From contig JASAND010015538.1 in the NCBI GenBank assembly GCA_030248195.1, positions 1 through 64,000 of the forward strand: DNA of 64,000 nucleotides. Reading direction: 5' to 3'. How positions within the stretch are numbered: position 1 is the first letter of the stretch; each line of letters starts with the position of its first letter. Shown here piece by piece: positions 34,308-43,920 of the stretch. Source of the DNA: Trissonchulus latispiculum (lineage: Eukaryota > Nematoda > Enoplea > Enoplida > Ironidae). A program made the translations under genes and the position numbers. The notes beneath the pieces are model-generated. The model did no database searches and was not told the origin of the DNA. It saw only the letters and a program-made list of their open reading frames with translations.

Positions 34308-34510
34308 ACTTAGTAGTAGTGGAAAATAGTGAAATCTGAAGCAAATCCGGCCTTACCATAATAGATGACTGCTCCCACAGAGTTACTGAAACATCCAAGA
34401 CTCTGAATATCTATAAAACAGGTGTTTTTACCGTTTCGATCCCTGCCCTGCCAAAGGATCTAATCAGACGGCTTAAGACTGTCGTTACTGTTTTCTTTTT
34501 GTTATTAAAT
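34308..34510 (+). repeat. Internal Polinton TIR-like segment
   Basis: CCGTTTCGATCCCTGCC, then TCTAATCAGACGGCTTAAG matches the left TIR's CGTTTCGACCCCCGCC, then TCTCATCAGACGGCTTCCG in the same orientation. A possible start AGTAGTAGTGG lies at about 34,311. This may be the left end of a second Polinton, to which the polymerase-capsid block would then belong. Confidence 0.55.
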
Positions 34511-34654
34511 AAATCATTAAATACAATTAGATACTCATATTTTGTAATGACCATATCTAGAAACTAGTAACACCACCATCCAGCAAATGGCGTTTTTCAT
34601 AGGGAATAGCCCCTTTTTATTAACATTTACACTATACAATTTATGTCTATCATT

Positions 34655-36000
34655 TCATCAAAAAGCTTCAACCGGATTACCCATACTTTCATCCTTCATC
34701 TTGCCCAAAACTTTTTTGTTTTTTGTGAGTGCAACGGATGATCCTTTGGGTAATCACTAGTATCAAATAAATTAATGTCTTGTAACGTATCGTTGTACAC
34801 ATTGCCAGAAGTAATATGATAACATAAACTGTCCGTATCTGTAAATAATAACTTTACATTTATACCATAGTTAGGTATGATATAACTGTAATGAAAATCA
34901 TACATTAAATACACAGACAAGTCCAATATGGTAAAGCCAACATATATAGGTTTACATAATTCAACTGTAACACGTTTCATTGATACAGCAACTAAATCAT
35001 CAGAAAATATAGTAGAGCGATTATATCTAGGATTAGATACAAGCGTATCAAGTTTTTAGAGGTAGTAACAAGCTTAATAGTCTCCATTGTTTTCCCAAAT
35101 ACAGCATTATTTTTATACATCTTTCTCAAGCTCAAAGTTAGCAACCTTTCTCTTCTCTGTGTTGAACAGGAAATAAGGTCTCATCCAAGAGTTTTGAGTA
35201 AATCTAAGGACTCGATGCCCGTTTGTGAGGATTAGCCCAAGCGTCAGATATTGTTTTAGATTGAAATAGTGAATTATATGTTTCTTCTTGGGCTGAAGAT
35301 TGGGAACCAATTTTTCAAACTTGCCAGAGGGAATGCCCTAGTTATTCTTTAGCCATCAGGCATAGGGGGAGAGCATATCATCTGTGATCAAAAGTGTTTC
35401 AGCAGCCAAAGGATAGGAGTTGTGGGAGTCATGTAAATGTTGAGGATATTGCAGATCCACCTCCAGCACGTAGCCTATTTCCTGATTCATTTACTGTTCT
35501 AACCAGTTTATCGCATCAAATGACTCCATCTATTCAAAGTCTTTACCCGGAAGTGGTTGTGACATTGCCCAACCATATAAATTATTAGCATCCAGATAAA
35601 GTTCCCAAGTGTGGGGTTTAGATGAGTCATAGTTAGGAACCAGTGAGTTATTAGCTGTAGCGTAGCGGTGGGAGATCATTGAAATCCCACCGCGCATCCC
35701 AGCCTCAAAGTACATGTACATTTCCGGAACTTGTTACAACTCCAGTTCAATTTCAGCCATTTTAAGACATGCATCCCAACCAAAGGAAGGAAGGGTGTAA
35801 AAGTGAGCAGGGTCCAGCCCATAATACTGTAGTCCAAATATGCGAAAGTTTTCAAAAATGTCAGCCAATAATAAAACGTCCGTGAGTAAATATAGATCGT
35901 GATACTCTCCCAGCGTCTGAATGCTGAATTATTGCCAAACCTTTTGAGCATGTTCATAGTCTGCGTTACTGATGTTGCTGTCATTTAGTTTACTGTAAAA
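34655..36000 (-). pseudogene. Polinton protein-primed DNA polymerase B, broken
   Basis: On the - strand, in order: GGISMISHRYATANN, YLDANNLYGWAMSQPLPGK (the conserved LD.NNLYG motif), CKPIYVGFTILDLS with MYDFHY, then LFTDTDSLCYH (catalytic DTDS), then KKFWAR and KMKDESMGNP. These are conserved segments of Polinton/adenovirus-type polymerases that replicate linear DNA from a protein primer. At least five frameshifts or stops separate the pieces. The N-terminal exonuclease part is missing or unrecognisable. It is transcribed opposite to the ATPase-capsid block, a usual Polinton layout. Confidence 0.85.
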
Positions 36001-36031
36001 GCCTTCTTTAGCTGGTGAGATGTTTCTTGAA

Positions 36032-36347
36032 ATTTTTCCCAACCATCCACGCAGTTTTCATCCGTTACAATAGAACTGCTACCGGATGGTCAAGTTGCAA
36101 TTAGACAAGACCAGCTTAGAATCATTTATCCTCTGAAGCAATTTAAAAAGATACAGCATTTCATTTGGTCGTGGTTAAGTGGAGATGATCAGTGTACTCT
36201 GGGAGAAACCAAAAGCTTACTATGTCCTTATCTCGCTGAAATCCATAACGTCCAGCTTTGTATGATTGATAAACAGGAAGTAATGTTCGCAGGATTTGAT
36301 CCGCTGCATCTAACAAGTGAAGATCTACTCCACATTTACAAGGTGTA
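36032..36347 (+). CDS. Unrecognised open frame in Polinton (105 codons, no ATG)
   Basis: An open frame between stops reads QVAIRQDQLRIIYPLKQFKK, then WSWLSGDDQCTLGETKSLL and FDPLHLTSEDLLHIYKV. Its composition is protein-like and it sits immediately before the zinc-finger frame on the same strand. There is no start codon in this frame, so it is probably a remnant. No family recognised. Confidence 0.35.
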
Positions 36348-36389
36348 AAGTACATAAAAGGACACAAGCATTCAGACATTTGTATTACC

Positions 36390-36599
36390 ATGGATTGTAC
36401 TCAATGCTATGAGTCATTCACTGATGCTGCAGAAAGACGGCGACATGTAAGAAAGATTCACTCTGACCAGCTATCCAGAACATGTTGTGGAACAACTTTC
36501 AAAACATTACGTCTTTTTAATCATCACAAGGAAGAAAATCATCAAAATGAGGAAGAAACTAATCAACCAAACAAGGAAGAAACACACAGACCCTATTAA
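36390..36599 (+). CDS. C2H2 zinc-finger-like small ORF
   Basis: ATG frame of 69 codons beginning MDCTQCYESFTDAAERRRHV then RKIH, a C-x2-C-x12-H-x4-H finger. A second half-finger, TCCGTTFKTLRLFNHHKEE, follows, then a Glu/Asn/Gln-rich tail. It directly precedes the NADAR region. In metazoan Polintons such fingers are sometimes fused to other genes; the tail here may be the linker to NADAR. Confidence 0.55.
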   Translation: MDCTQCYESFTDAAERRRHVRKIHSDQLSRTCCGTTFKTLRLFNHHKEENHQNEEETNQPNKEETHRPY

Positions 36600-36644
36600 C
36601 AACGTTTGCAAATGAATGATCAAAACTGGCTACTTGTCTTTACG

Positions 36645-37140
36645 TCCGGTTGTCACCCTATCTGAAATTTTTAACGGGCACCATTCATAATATCGGGCTC
36701 ATCGCTCAGAACTGTTGAACAATATTATCAGGCTGAGAAGGCTAAATTCTTTTTGGACTGGAATACATTTTGGAAGATTCTGAAAACTTGGCCACCATCA
36801 CAGGCTAAACGCTTTGGGGCTATGGTAGCAGATTACAATGAATAATTATGGAATGACATTGCAGAGGCAGTAATGGAGCATGGAGTTCTGGAGAAAATAC
36901 GTCATAATCCAGATATTGAATCAATACTGGTAAATTCCGGATCAGATGTAATTGCTGAAGCAAACAAATATGACTCATTTTGGGGAAATAGAATGGATTT
37001 CAGTGAACCTACACTGAATGATTCATCACAATGGTTAGGACAGAACAAGCTAGGATGTATTCTCATGAAAATTAGAGACGAAATTATTGCTGAAAATAAT
37101 AAAAAGATACAAGATAATAGACGAAAGAAAGAAAGTTGTC
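36645..37140 (+). pseudogene. NADAR-domain protein (YbiA/DUF1768-like), broken
   Basis: In order: TLSEIFNGHHS (domain start LSNF-like), a frameshift, then TVEQYYQAEKAKFFLDW, a TAA at about 36,843, then WNDIAEAVMEHGVLEKI, IAEANKYDSFWGNRMDF and WLGQNKLGCILMKIRDEI. The E-Q-Y-Q-x-x-KA, A-x-x-Y-D-x-F-W-G and W-x-G-x-N-x-LG-x-x-L-M-x-x-R motifs are the NADAR signature, a fold tied to ADP-ribose/NAD-linked chemistry in bacteria, phages and eukaryotic viruses. One frameshift and one stop disable it. NADAR is not part of the core Polinton gene set. Confidence 0.75.
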
Positions 37141-37250
37141 ACTACAGCACCACAGACCCGAAAAATTCGGGCCTGAGGTGGGGATCGAACCCATAACCTT
37201 CGGTTAACTAGACCGACGCTCTACCGATTGAGCCACCCAGAATCGAACCA
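37140..37250 (-). tRNA. tRNA-like insert, pseudo-tRNA or SINE head
   Basis: On the - strand: TGGCTCAATCGGTAGAGC (A box and D arm), a perfect 5-bp anticodon stem TCGGT/ACCGA around loop CTAGTTA, and GGGTTCGATCCCC (B box). The loop would read AGT, a threonine-type anticodon. The T stem has an A-C mismatch and the acceptor stem is imperfect. A short hairpin CCCGAAAAATTCGGG adjoins. It lies between NADAR and ATPase remnants, so it was inserted there. Confidence 0.5.
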
Positions 37251-37424
37251 AGCTTAAGTTTGAATTCGTTCCCAAACTGTATTGACACGTTTTTGAATAG
37301 GCATAAACGGCATAAACATAAAGCGCAAAAACACTCAATACCTGTAATATTTGTGCTGCATGAATTGTACGTGATGAATAAAATAATAGCGACTCCGTTT
37401 TTGAAGTTTCAACGTCCATTTCTT

Positions 37425-37992
37425 GCATAGTTGCTGGACCAGCTAAAGCAGGAAAAACTAGTTTTGGTAGCAAACTGGTAAGTCATTCTGAGAAAATAAT
37501 TAGCTCACCACCAGAGAAGATAGTCTGGTGTTATACTGAATGGCAAAGATAATATGAAAAGCTTCCACGCATAGATTTTGTTAAAGGACTGCCTGATGTT
37601 GACCAGTTAAAACAGGACACGCCTAAACTGTTAATTTTGGACGACTTACTGCAGGAAATTACAAAAGATACTAGTCTTATACAGCTATTTACCAGAGGCT
37701 GTCATCACTGGTCTTGTAATGCTATTTATATAACACAAAATATTTTTCATGACAGAAAAAGAACAAATAGAATAAATTCACAATACATTGTGTTGTTCGA
37801 ATCGAAAACCCTGCTGACAAGTTAACTCCTTCAAATTTAGCAAAGCGAATGTTTTCTCGGCAGGTTGGTGGATTTATACAAGCTTTTAACCACGCAACTA
37901 GCAAACCATTTGTATATCTAATGATTGACCTAGATCAAAATACACGGGAGGAATTTAGGTGGAATGGCGTATACAAACTCAAGAAAACATAA
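37425..37992 (+). pseudogene. Polinton FtsK/HerA-type packaging ATPase, broken
   Basis: Walker A GPAKAGKTS near 37,440, EKIVWCYTEWQ, an in-frame TAA at about 37,549, Walker B LLILDDLLQE near 37,630, then FTRGCHHW and IYITQNIFHDRKR, NSQYIVLF. After a frameshift, LAKRMFSRQVGGFIQAF and the C-terminus follow. This is the A32-like genome-packaging ATPase of Polintons and related viruses, which pumps DNA into capsids. At least one stop and one frameshift inactivate it. Confidence 0.85.
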
Positions 37993-38024
37993 AAGACGAA
38001 ACGATGAAGCTACAGTAACTCAAA

Positions 38025-38366
38025 ATGGCTAACCTGTTTGCAAAGCAATTAGATCATGTCAAGGTTCCGTGCAAGTGCAAACCTAAACAGAGATGTGCAA
38101 TACTTGAGACTGCAGATGCAGAGCTAATAAAGGTTACATGTGACTGTGTTGGAAACATACTTTCGGGTAATGTTCCGCTGACACAGGAAGAAAACAAACG
38201 TTTAAGCCGATTAAAAACAGTGCTGAGGAACTTTAGAGATAAAGGCAAACGCTTAAAGCACAAGAAACAAATTCTTATTCAAAACGGAGGTATAATACCT
38301 GCGCTAATTCCTCCAATTCTTGGTATTCTTGGTGGAGTTGTTAGCGATCTCATCTTTAGACGATAA
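38025..38366 (+). CDS. Polinton small ORF, intact, basic with hydrophobic Gly/Pro C-terminus
   Basis: An uninterrupted 113-codon ATG frame. N-terminal part has CKCKPKQRC, a middle basic helix RNFRDKGKRLKHKKQ, and a C-terminal hydrophobic IIPALIPPILGILGGVVSDL. Such a basic helix followed by a Gly/Pro-rich membrane-active-looking tail is found in a recurrent Polinton gene compared with adenoviral core or minor-capsid peptides. That assignment is tentative. It is the only apparently intact gene among the neighbours and overlaps the next ATG by one base. Confidence 0.55.
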   Translation: MANLFAKQLDHVKVPCKCKPKQRCAILETADAELIKVTCDCVGNILSGNVPLTQEENKRLSRLKTVLRNFRDKGKRLKHKKQILIQNGGIIPALIPPILGILGGVVSDLIFRR

Positions 38367-38575
38367 TGGAATATTCTATATTTGTACGCACTGAGTACTT
38401 TGAAGATCATAAAAGGGAATTAAACAAGGAACCAAAACTCACGCGCAATATACCTAGCGATGTTAATTTAGCTTTGTACCGTCAAACGAATTACCGTATA
38501 CGTATTAATGCTACGGGAAAAGGGAGAAAAGATTACAATACAACAGCCACTTCTACAACCTTTAAGCGAGGATAA
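38366..38575 (+). CDS. Small unrecognised Polinton ORF (69 aa)
   Basis: Starts with ATGGAATATTC, whose A is shared with the stop of the previous frame. Hydrophilic, with YFEDHKRELNKEPKLT and a basic C-terminus. The spacing suggests part of the same transcription block. No family known; probably shortened. Confidence 0.35.
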   Translation: MEYSIFVRTEYFEDHKRELNKEPKLTRNIPSDVNLALYRQTNYRIRINATGKGRKDYNTTATSTTFKRG

Positions 38576-38599
38576 AAATCCCATTATTGTTTCTCACCC

Positions 38600-38952
38600 C
38601 TAAAAAATTTCGATCCATAGGTGAACAACTAATTAATCATATTCAAAAAATTGATGACCTTAGAGTTAATTCCAATGGAGAAATTGAGCATAAAGGAAGA
38701 AAACCTGATGGATCAAGAATACTAGATTTAGTCAATGACTTTGTAAGAAATGGACCGACAAAAAGTCCAGCTCGAGGATGGCAGTTATTGGCAGATGCAG
38801 TAAGGGACAGTAATGTACCTCGTGAATATGTAGGTAATCCCCGTCATTAGCAATACATAAAAGGTGATGAAACACCTGCAAAGTCGACCGCTATTTCAAA
38901 CTGGGTCAAGAGTAGGCGTGGCACTGAAACTCTTAAAATGGAAATACTTTGA
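38600..38952 (+). pseudogene. Polinton ORF of unknown function, broken
   Basis: Frame beginning LTPKKFRSIGEQLINHIQ, then RILDLVNDFVRNGPTKS and ARGWQLLADAVRDSNVP. A stop after GNPRH at 38,850 interrupts; the frame resumes WVKSRRGTETLKM. Helical and charged. It lies just before the integrase and could be a capsid-associated or DNA-binding protein. The family is not one I can name. Confidence 0.45.
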
Positions 38953-38954
38953 AT

Positions 38955-39237
38955 GATATATATTATTCACCAGATAATCCAGCAGCCTATACAGGAATCA
39001 CTAAGCTATATAGAGCAGCAAAGAAGGTATATACAACCTTAACAATCAGCGATGTCAAAACTTGACTTCGAAAGCAACAATCCTATACATTACATAAGCC
39101 CATTAATCGACGATATGACAAACGCAGGTATTATGTTACAGGTATTGACAAACTTTGGCAAATTGATTTAGCTGATATGCAGCACATAACAGATCAAAAT
39201 GATGGATATCGGTTCCTTCTCATATGCATAGATGCAA
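38955..39237 (+). pseudogene. Polinton retroviral-type integrase, truncated
   Basis: The frame reads NPAAYTGITKLYRAAKK, VYTTLTISDVKT, stop, LRKQQSYTLHKPINRRYDK, then GIDKLWQIDLADMQHIT and DGYRFLLICIDA. IDLADM carries the first catalytic Asp. The frame is cut immediately after LICIDA, where the duplicated capsid segment begins, so the second Asp, the Glu and any C-terminal chromodomain are lost. Confidence 0.85.
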
Positions 39238-39409
39238 GAGACACAATGCCCGCAGGCGACTACTCACGACAACAGATACACTTCAACTGACTAATTGATT
39301 AATTTGGCTAATTAACGAAAGGGCCAAAACCGAGGTTTCTACACGGTAGTGATAAAGAAATCATTCAAAAGATTAGTGAAACACACTTCGCGTAGCGAGT
39401 ATTTAACAA

Positions 39410-40569
39410 TATAGAATTCATATCCCTAAAGACAGCTACATGCTGGACCTGAATATAAACTATTTATATACTAAGTTAAAAAGTTGTAACAAAGGATGGT
39501 GCTGACTTGACAGAACCGACACTAACAGGAGGAGCAGTCGACACAACTAAAGTTAACGTTGCACCCATAAATTTAATTGGATCTACACTGTTTGCGTGTT
39601 ATAGTGAAACTTAGTAATAACGAAATTGAGAACAGTATTCCACTTTATGCACTCAAGGCTTTGGAAACGCTGTTAAACTTTGGTAGCGAAGCTAAAACAA
39701 CACATCAGCAAATGGGAATGCTTTATAAGGATAGCGACTTTGACAGTTTGACAGCAACTTCCACCCTGTGGAGGGGAAAGCCTTTCTTAGAGAATGCTGG
39801 TGTAGAATTCACTGCATTGCGATCTCTTCAAACAGAATAAATATATGCTAAGTGATACTGAGATGTCGATTGAGTTGCACAGGATTTCTGACAATTTTGT
39901 GCTCATTAGTGATGGAACAGAGTACAAAGTCAAAGTAGAAGACCTAAGGTGGTATGCATGGAAAGTAAAACCTCAGGAATCACTTAGTTTGGCAATTGAG
40001 AAAGCTTTAAAGGGGCATAACACAGCTAAATATCCCATTCGACGTGGTAAAGTGGTTATCAAACATTTAGCTACCAAATCTCAATCATTGAAAATTCCAT
40101 CTTTATAGGGAAACTGCCCAGACGTGTAGTTGTCGTAATGGTGGATTCAGAATCCTTTAATGGCTCCTTTAAGGAGAATCAAATTTGAACACTATAAGGT
40201 GTCTGAAATTTCATTAAAATTTGGCGATGAATATGTTCCAAAACAGCCAATGAAAATGAGTTGGGAGGACTTTAGATACACTACTGTATGCATCTGTATG
40301 AGGGATGTAACATGGCTACTAGTGACAGGTGGTTAGATATTTTGTACAAGGATTTTTCAATCGGTTACACCATATTTGTTTTTGATCTTACTGCTGATAA
40401 TGTGGATGGAGGAGCAATGGAATTAATAGGAGATTTATCCCTTTACATGCAAGTGACCAAACCACTTTCTTCCTATGCGCAAGGAGTTGAGTTGATTGCA
40501 TATGGAGAAGTTGATAATTTGATTTCTATTGATTACAACAGGACACCCTTCTTTGATTACTCAGTATGA
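39410..40569 (+). pseudogene. Polinton capsid protein (F54H12.2-like), copy A, broken
   Basis: Recognisable in three or more frames: DSYMLDLNINYLYTK, GADLTEPTLTGGAVDTTKVN, ALETLLNFGSEAKTTHQQMG, LFYKD-like LYKDSDFDSLTA, LSDTEMSIELHRISDNFVL, AKYPIRRGKVV, GKLPRRVVVVMVDSESFNGS, then YTIFVFDLTADNVDGG and the C-terminal YNRTPFFDYSV. This is the family annotated as F54H12.2-like in metazoans, a Polinton double-jelly-roll-type capsid protein. The N-terminus is missing and several stops (for example after TLFACYSET) break it. Confidence 0.75.
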
Positions 40570-40790
40570 ATACTATTGAAATATTGGAAACTATTCAAAG
40601 GGATAAATACCTAAGGAAATATTTTATGGGCGTGTACCCTTGTGATCAATTACCATAACTTTACCTTGGGAACATTGGGTCGCAATGTATTTAGACTGTT
40701 ATGTAGAATAGTTTGATAGTTATGGTTTAGATCCTATTCAGGAATGTAAACGGTTAGATCCTATTCAGGAATGTAACCGGCATAATTATA
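40566..40790 (+). pseudogene. Polinton adenain-like cysteine protease, copy A, broken
   Basis: ATG at 40,566 overlaps the capsid end: IQRDKYLRKYFMGVYPCDQL then stop. In another frame EHWVAMYLDCYVE followed by TAG. EHWVA carries the catalytic His of the adenoviral-type protease. The Cys-bearing half is absent: sequence after DPIQEC does not continue the family. It would process capsid proteins; it is dead. Confidence 0.65.
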
Positions 40791-40802
40791 AATAGTTATT
40801 GT

Positions 40803-41459
40803 TTGCAAGACTTTGAACTAGTGTATGTTGTGAACATTGTATTTACTTTTTGTATAAATGTGTGCGTGGGTGTGCTTTCACATGATGGTTGCACTTTTCC
40901 TTTGTTTACAATTGGAAGTTTTGTATGTTTGGGAGCAAAGAGCATTTCTAAGGGTGAGGCCTGTTCTCAAAACCTAGCTCATATGATTCAAAGGAACATT
41001 GTTTCAATGTCAACTGTTAACTTGGTATTGTCACATCATAACTGCTTTGATGTGAATCTCAATGGCTGTATGAGCATCTTAAGGAAAATTGTATCGTTAG
41101 TATGGAGTCTGAGCTATACAGTGGTCCACTATAGAAACAAAATGATGGAACAATTCGACTCTTTCATAATGGAAAATTCTTTATTACTGGACTATCTAAT
41201 GAATAATCAATCTATACACTTGCACGCATTGTTGTACGTAAATGTCTATTGTTTAAAAAATAATCGTACTGGAAATGCTGTTATTACAAAGTCTTCTTTT
41301 TCATTATACATGACTCGAGTAAATCTGCAGGGGTTCCATCATGTGTTAAATTCTACAGGATCTTTTACACACTCTCTAATAATGCTTCGTATCTTTACAG
41401 TCTTATTAAATTTGAATGCATATCCGCGGGATTTGGGAGAGTGCTTAGTGAACACATGA
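40803..41459 (+). CDS. Open frame of 218 codons, unrecognised and probably non-coding
   Basis: A TTG/ATG-poor open frame with Cys/Leu/His-rich residues (for example CINVCVGVLSHDGC). Against copy B at 55,494, about ten of eleven base differences change the amino acid and one introduces a stop, the pattern of unconstrained sequence. It may be antisense or a frame-shifted remnant. No family was recognised on either strand. Confidence 0.2.
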   Translation: MQDFELVYVVNIVFTFCINVCVGVLSHDGCTFPLFTIGSFVCLGAKSISKGEACSQNLAHMIQRNIVSMSTVNLVLSHHNCFDVNLNGCMSILRKIVSLVWSLSYTVVHYRNKMMEQFDSFIMENSLLLDYLMNNQSIHLHALLYVNVYCLKNNRTGNAVITKSSFSLYMTRVNLQGFHHVLNSTGSFTHSLIMLRIFTVLLNLNAYPRDLGECLVNT

Positions 41460-42596
41460 AATGAAATCTTCATTTTGCATGCTATTTGAGTAGACATAGG
41501 GAACAATAAGAGACAATATTCAAGAATAACAGAAATATAGAGAAGTATAGAGAAGGAGCAGAAACTACCATGTACAGTGCTTTCCGTCCTAACTCAACTC
41601 TTGGGCCTAACTTAATCATCAGAAAGCAAAGAAGTAAATGGTAATTTAAAAAGACACAATAGAAGAACTAGAAAACATCAAAATAATTTCACAGATATCC
41701 TAAACTAAACCAAACCTAACTCAAAAACAAAAATAAATCAATTTTCATTGCGCAAAAATAAAGAATATTCCAAAGTTCCTAACTAGCTAACAACACAACA
41801 CAATTATAACCGATCATAATTATAGCCGTTCATCGTTCATCCCCCGGCGAAAAAGAATGAGTGCCCACGAATGGCAGCAAAGGCAATACAAATAACCTGA
41901 CGAAAACCAACTAATTAAAGACTAAGATAAAGACAGAAAGTCACAACAAAAGTCACAACAAAGAAAATTCCTAGCTAAACAAAACAAACAAACAGTGGAA
42001 TGACAGAAAAGAGAAATGATTAATATAAGGCAAAAATTAAAGACACATATTTAAAGACAAAAATTAAAGTACATTTAAAGACTAACAAAAAGACTAAATT
42101 CAAATATTCTAAGTTCAAAGTCTTTCGTTGTAAATGGCAGATACTGGGTTGAGGCACTAATTTTATGGCAGGGGACTCATCCGTAGGATGCTGATTGAGC
42201 AATAAAGCACCGCTGAAAACACCGAGAGAGCTGTAAAGCTGAAAAAGAAAAGGGATTAAACACAAAGATACCCTAAAAATTTCCAAAATTGAGCCTCGTT
42301 AGAAATTAAACTAATAGCAAAAGTGAAAAGATAGAAAGATAGAAAAGAGAAAGATAGTAAAGAGTTTTCAAAGGATTTACAAAGATCATGTTTTTACAAA
42401 ATGACTAAAGCTTCACTCCAAAGATTAGAAAAAGATTCTACTTAAATACAAAACACATACATACACCCAGTATACCATGTTTCTCCGAGCTTTAAAGTCT
42501 ATGTTCAAGATAGAAAACTGAAAAGAAATATACACAGATAAGAGCTACTATACACCCTTGAAATGGCAAATCAGCTGAACTTAAGTGTAAGATAAG

Positions 42597-43116
42597 TGTG
42601 AAAGGTTGAAATCAGGATCTGAAAGAAGTGAAGAAAAGTGTCCAGGGCAGGGATCGAACCGCCGAGCTTGGTTTAAGAGTAGAACGCTCTACCACTTGCG
42701 CCACATCCCCGGACGTTGAAAGTAGATTATTACGCTGATTTCAACCTTTCTGGGTTGCTGATGTTTAACATACTCCTCTTGCTAATTTAAATTCGGCCTC
42801 GAATTTCCAGGAATTGCAGGTCGGGTCCTCAAATTCAAGTACCATGTGGTCTAAGGGCGGCTACCCGGCTGCCTCCTAACCTGAGGCCATATTATACCTT
42901 CTTTCTTCTTCAAAGCCGGGAGCCTTTAGATCAAACACAAGAACCATATCAACCATATAAACTATACCCTTAGCACCACGAGGACCACCATAACCAAACC
43001 AACTATATTTCAAGGACCTGCAATTCCACCATTCCCAGGCATCACAAACGACTTCATCTCCTCAGAGCGGTAAGGACACGGCACGGTAGCCAAATGTGAA
43101 AGGTTGAAATCAGGAT
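42597..43116. mobile_element. 476-bp insert with 22-bp flanking direct repeats and tRNA-like segment
   Basis: The 22-bp sequence starting TGTGAAAGGTTGAAATC occurs at 42,597-42,618 and exactly again at 43,095-43,116. Between them lies a pol III-like segment (next entry) and non-coding DNA. Long perfect direct repeats of this size suit a LINE-mobilised insertion. Confidence 0.5.
42641..42716 (-). tRNA. tRNA-like sequence, pseudo-tRNA
   Basis: On the - strand: GTGGCGCAAGTGGTAGAGCG (A box), then GGCGGTTCGATCCCTGCC (B box), with outer ends GTCCGGG and CCTGGAC able to pair as an acceptor stem. The anticodon arm (around CTACTCTTAAACC) does not pair properly. Probably not a functional tRNA. Confidence 0.45.
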
Positions 43117-43120
43117 GTGT

Positions 43121-43503
43121 GATGATGTGAAAAACTAGCAATTACGGTCTGCGATTCTACAACAACCATTGAAACTAACGCTTACTTCTGTGTAGTGACT
43201 TCGGTCTGGAGCTATGAGTCATATTTCTAATTAGAGTAATTAATCAGTCTGTCGTTATTATATCTGTCGAGCGGCTGCGTGCCATTTACTGTGTGTGACC
43301 GTTTATGCCCATTTTTGGATATCAATAAATTGTAAGTTTATTAATTAAACACATTTGTCCGCCACCACTGTCTAATGATTGAATAGGGTAGGATTTAGGT
43401 TAGGGGGTCTAATTTCTGGAAGTTGCACCCTTTAGGAGAACCTGCTTTGATTCGCCATTCAATTCCCGGTTTAGTTCCGGGCAGTAAACACGGGGATTGA
43501 TAT
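43121..43503 (+). repeat. 5' LTR of young LTR retroelement
   Basis: About 383 bp starting GATGATGTGAAAAACTAGC and ending GGGGATTGATAT. It matches 49,542-49,921 except for two small indels and a G/T change, so about 99% identical. A possible 5-bp target duplication AGGAT lies at 43,112-43,116 and 49,923-49,927. Confidence 0.9.
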
Positions 43504-43504
43504 T

Positions 43505-43522
43505 TGGCGACCGTGACAGGAC
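43505..43522 (+). promoter_or_regulatory. Primer binding site, tRNA-Arg type
   Basis: TGGCGACCGTGACAGGAC starts one or two bases after the 5' LTR. It is complementary to the CCA-ended 3' end of an arthropod-type tRNA-Arg, as used by 412/mdg1-like elements. The tRNA match is from memory of that tRNA. Confidence 0.65.
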
Positions 43523-43759
43523 CACTGTCCGGTTTGTCAAATTTCAAAAATTCGTTTATTTTGACAATTTTCACATATCAATAACTTTTTTATTTTTGCG
43601 AGTTGAACGAAAAGCTTTACATTTCTGAAAAGCTCTTGATCTGGAGATTCTTTTATGATACCTAGTTTTTCATAAAAACGACTTTTAATTTTTTCGATCT
43701 TTTGAGGGTGCAACTTTGAATTTTTGAAAAATGGAAAGTTTAGGATTGGTAGCTAGGGG

Positions 43760-43920
43760 GTGTTGGACACCCTCCCCCCTCCCCCCCCCCCAGGTAGTTT
43801 GAGGCGGGGAATTCAACTGGAAACTGCATAGGGTTATTGGTGCAGCCCAATAACCTATATTTACATAAAGTTTAGGTAGATTTAAGCGACCCCCCCCTCC
43901 CCCCAAACCCCCCCCAAGAC
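43760..43920 (+). repeat. Conserved C-rich tracts (G-quadruplex potential on - strand)
   Basis: CCTCCCCCCTCCCCCCCCCC and, further on, CCCCCCCTCCCCCCAAACC then CCCCCCC. The older element has equivalent tracts on its own sense strand at 53,690-53,720 and 53,810-53,845. Confidence 0.7.

Larger units (their letters stand above)
39238..41499. repeat. Duplicated Polinton capsid/protease segment, copy A
   Basis: Starts AGAGACACAATGCCCGCAGG and is about 96-98% identical to 54,332-56,173 by eye, in the same orientation. It ends after GAGTAGACATAGG. Copy A has 411 bp (about 40,177-40,587) that copy B lacks. Confidence 0.9.
41500..43116 (-). mobile_element. Older LTR retroelement, left part (split by insertion)
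   Basis: AT-rich with AAAGACA and CTAACTAACC-like patches resembling 49,922-50,200. By position it is the 3' part of the - strand element whose 5' part is at 49,922-54,110. No LTR was identified at its left end. It contains a 476-bp insert flanked by 22-bp direct repeats (next entry). Confidence 0.45.
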
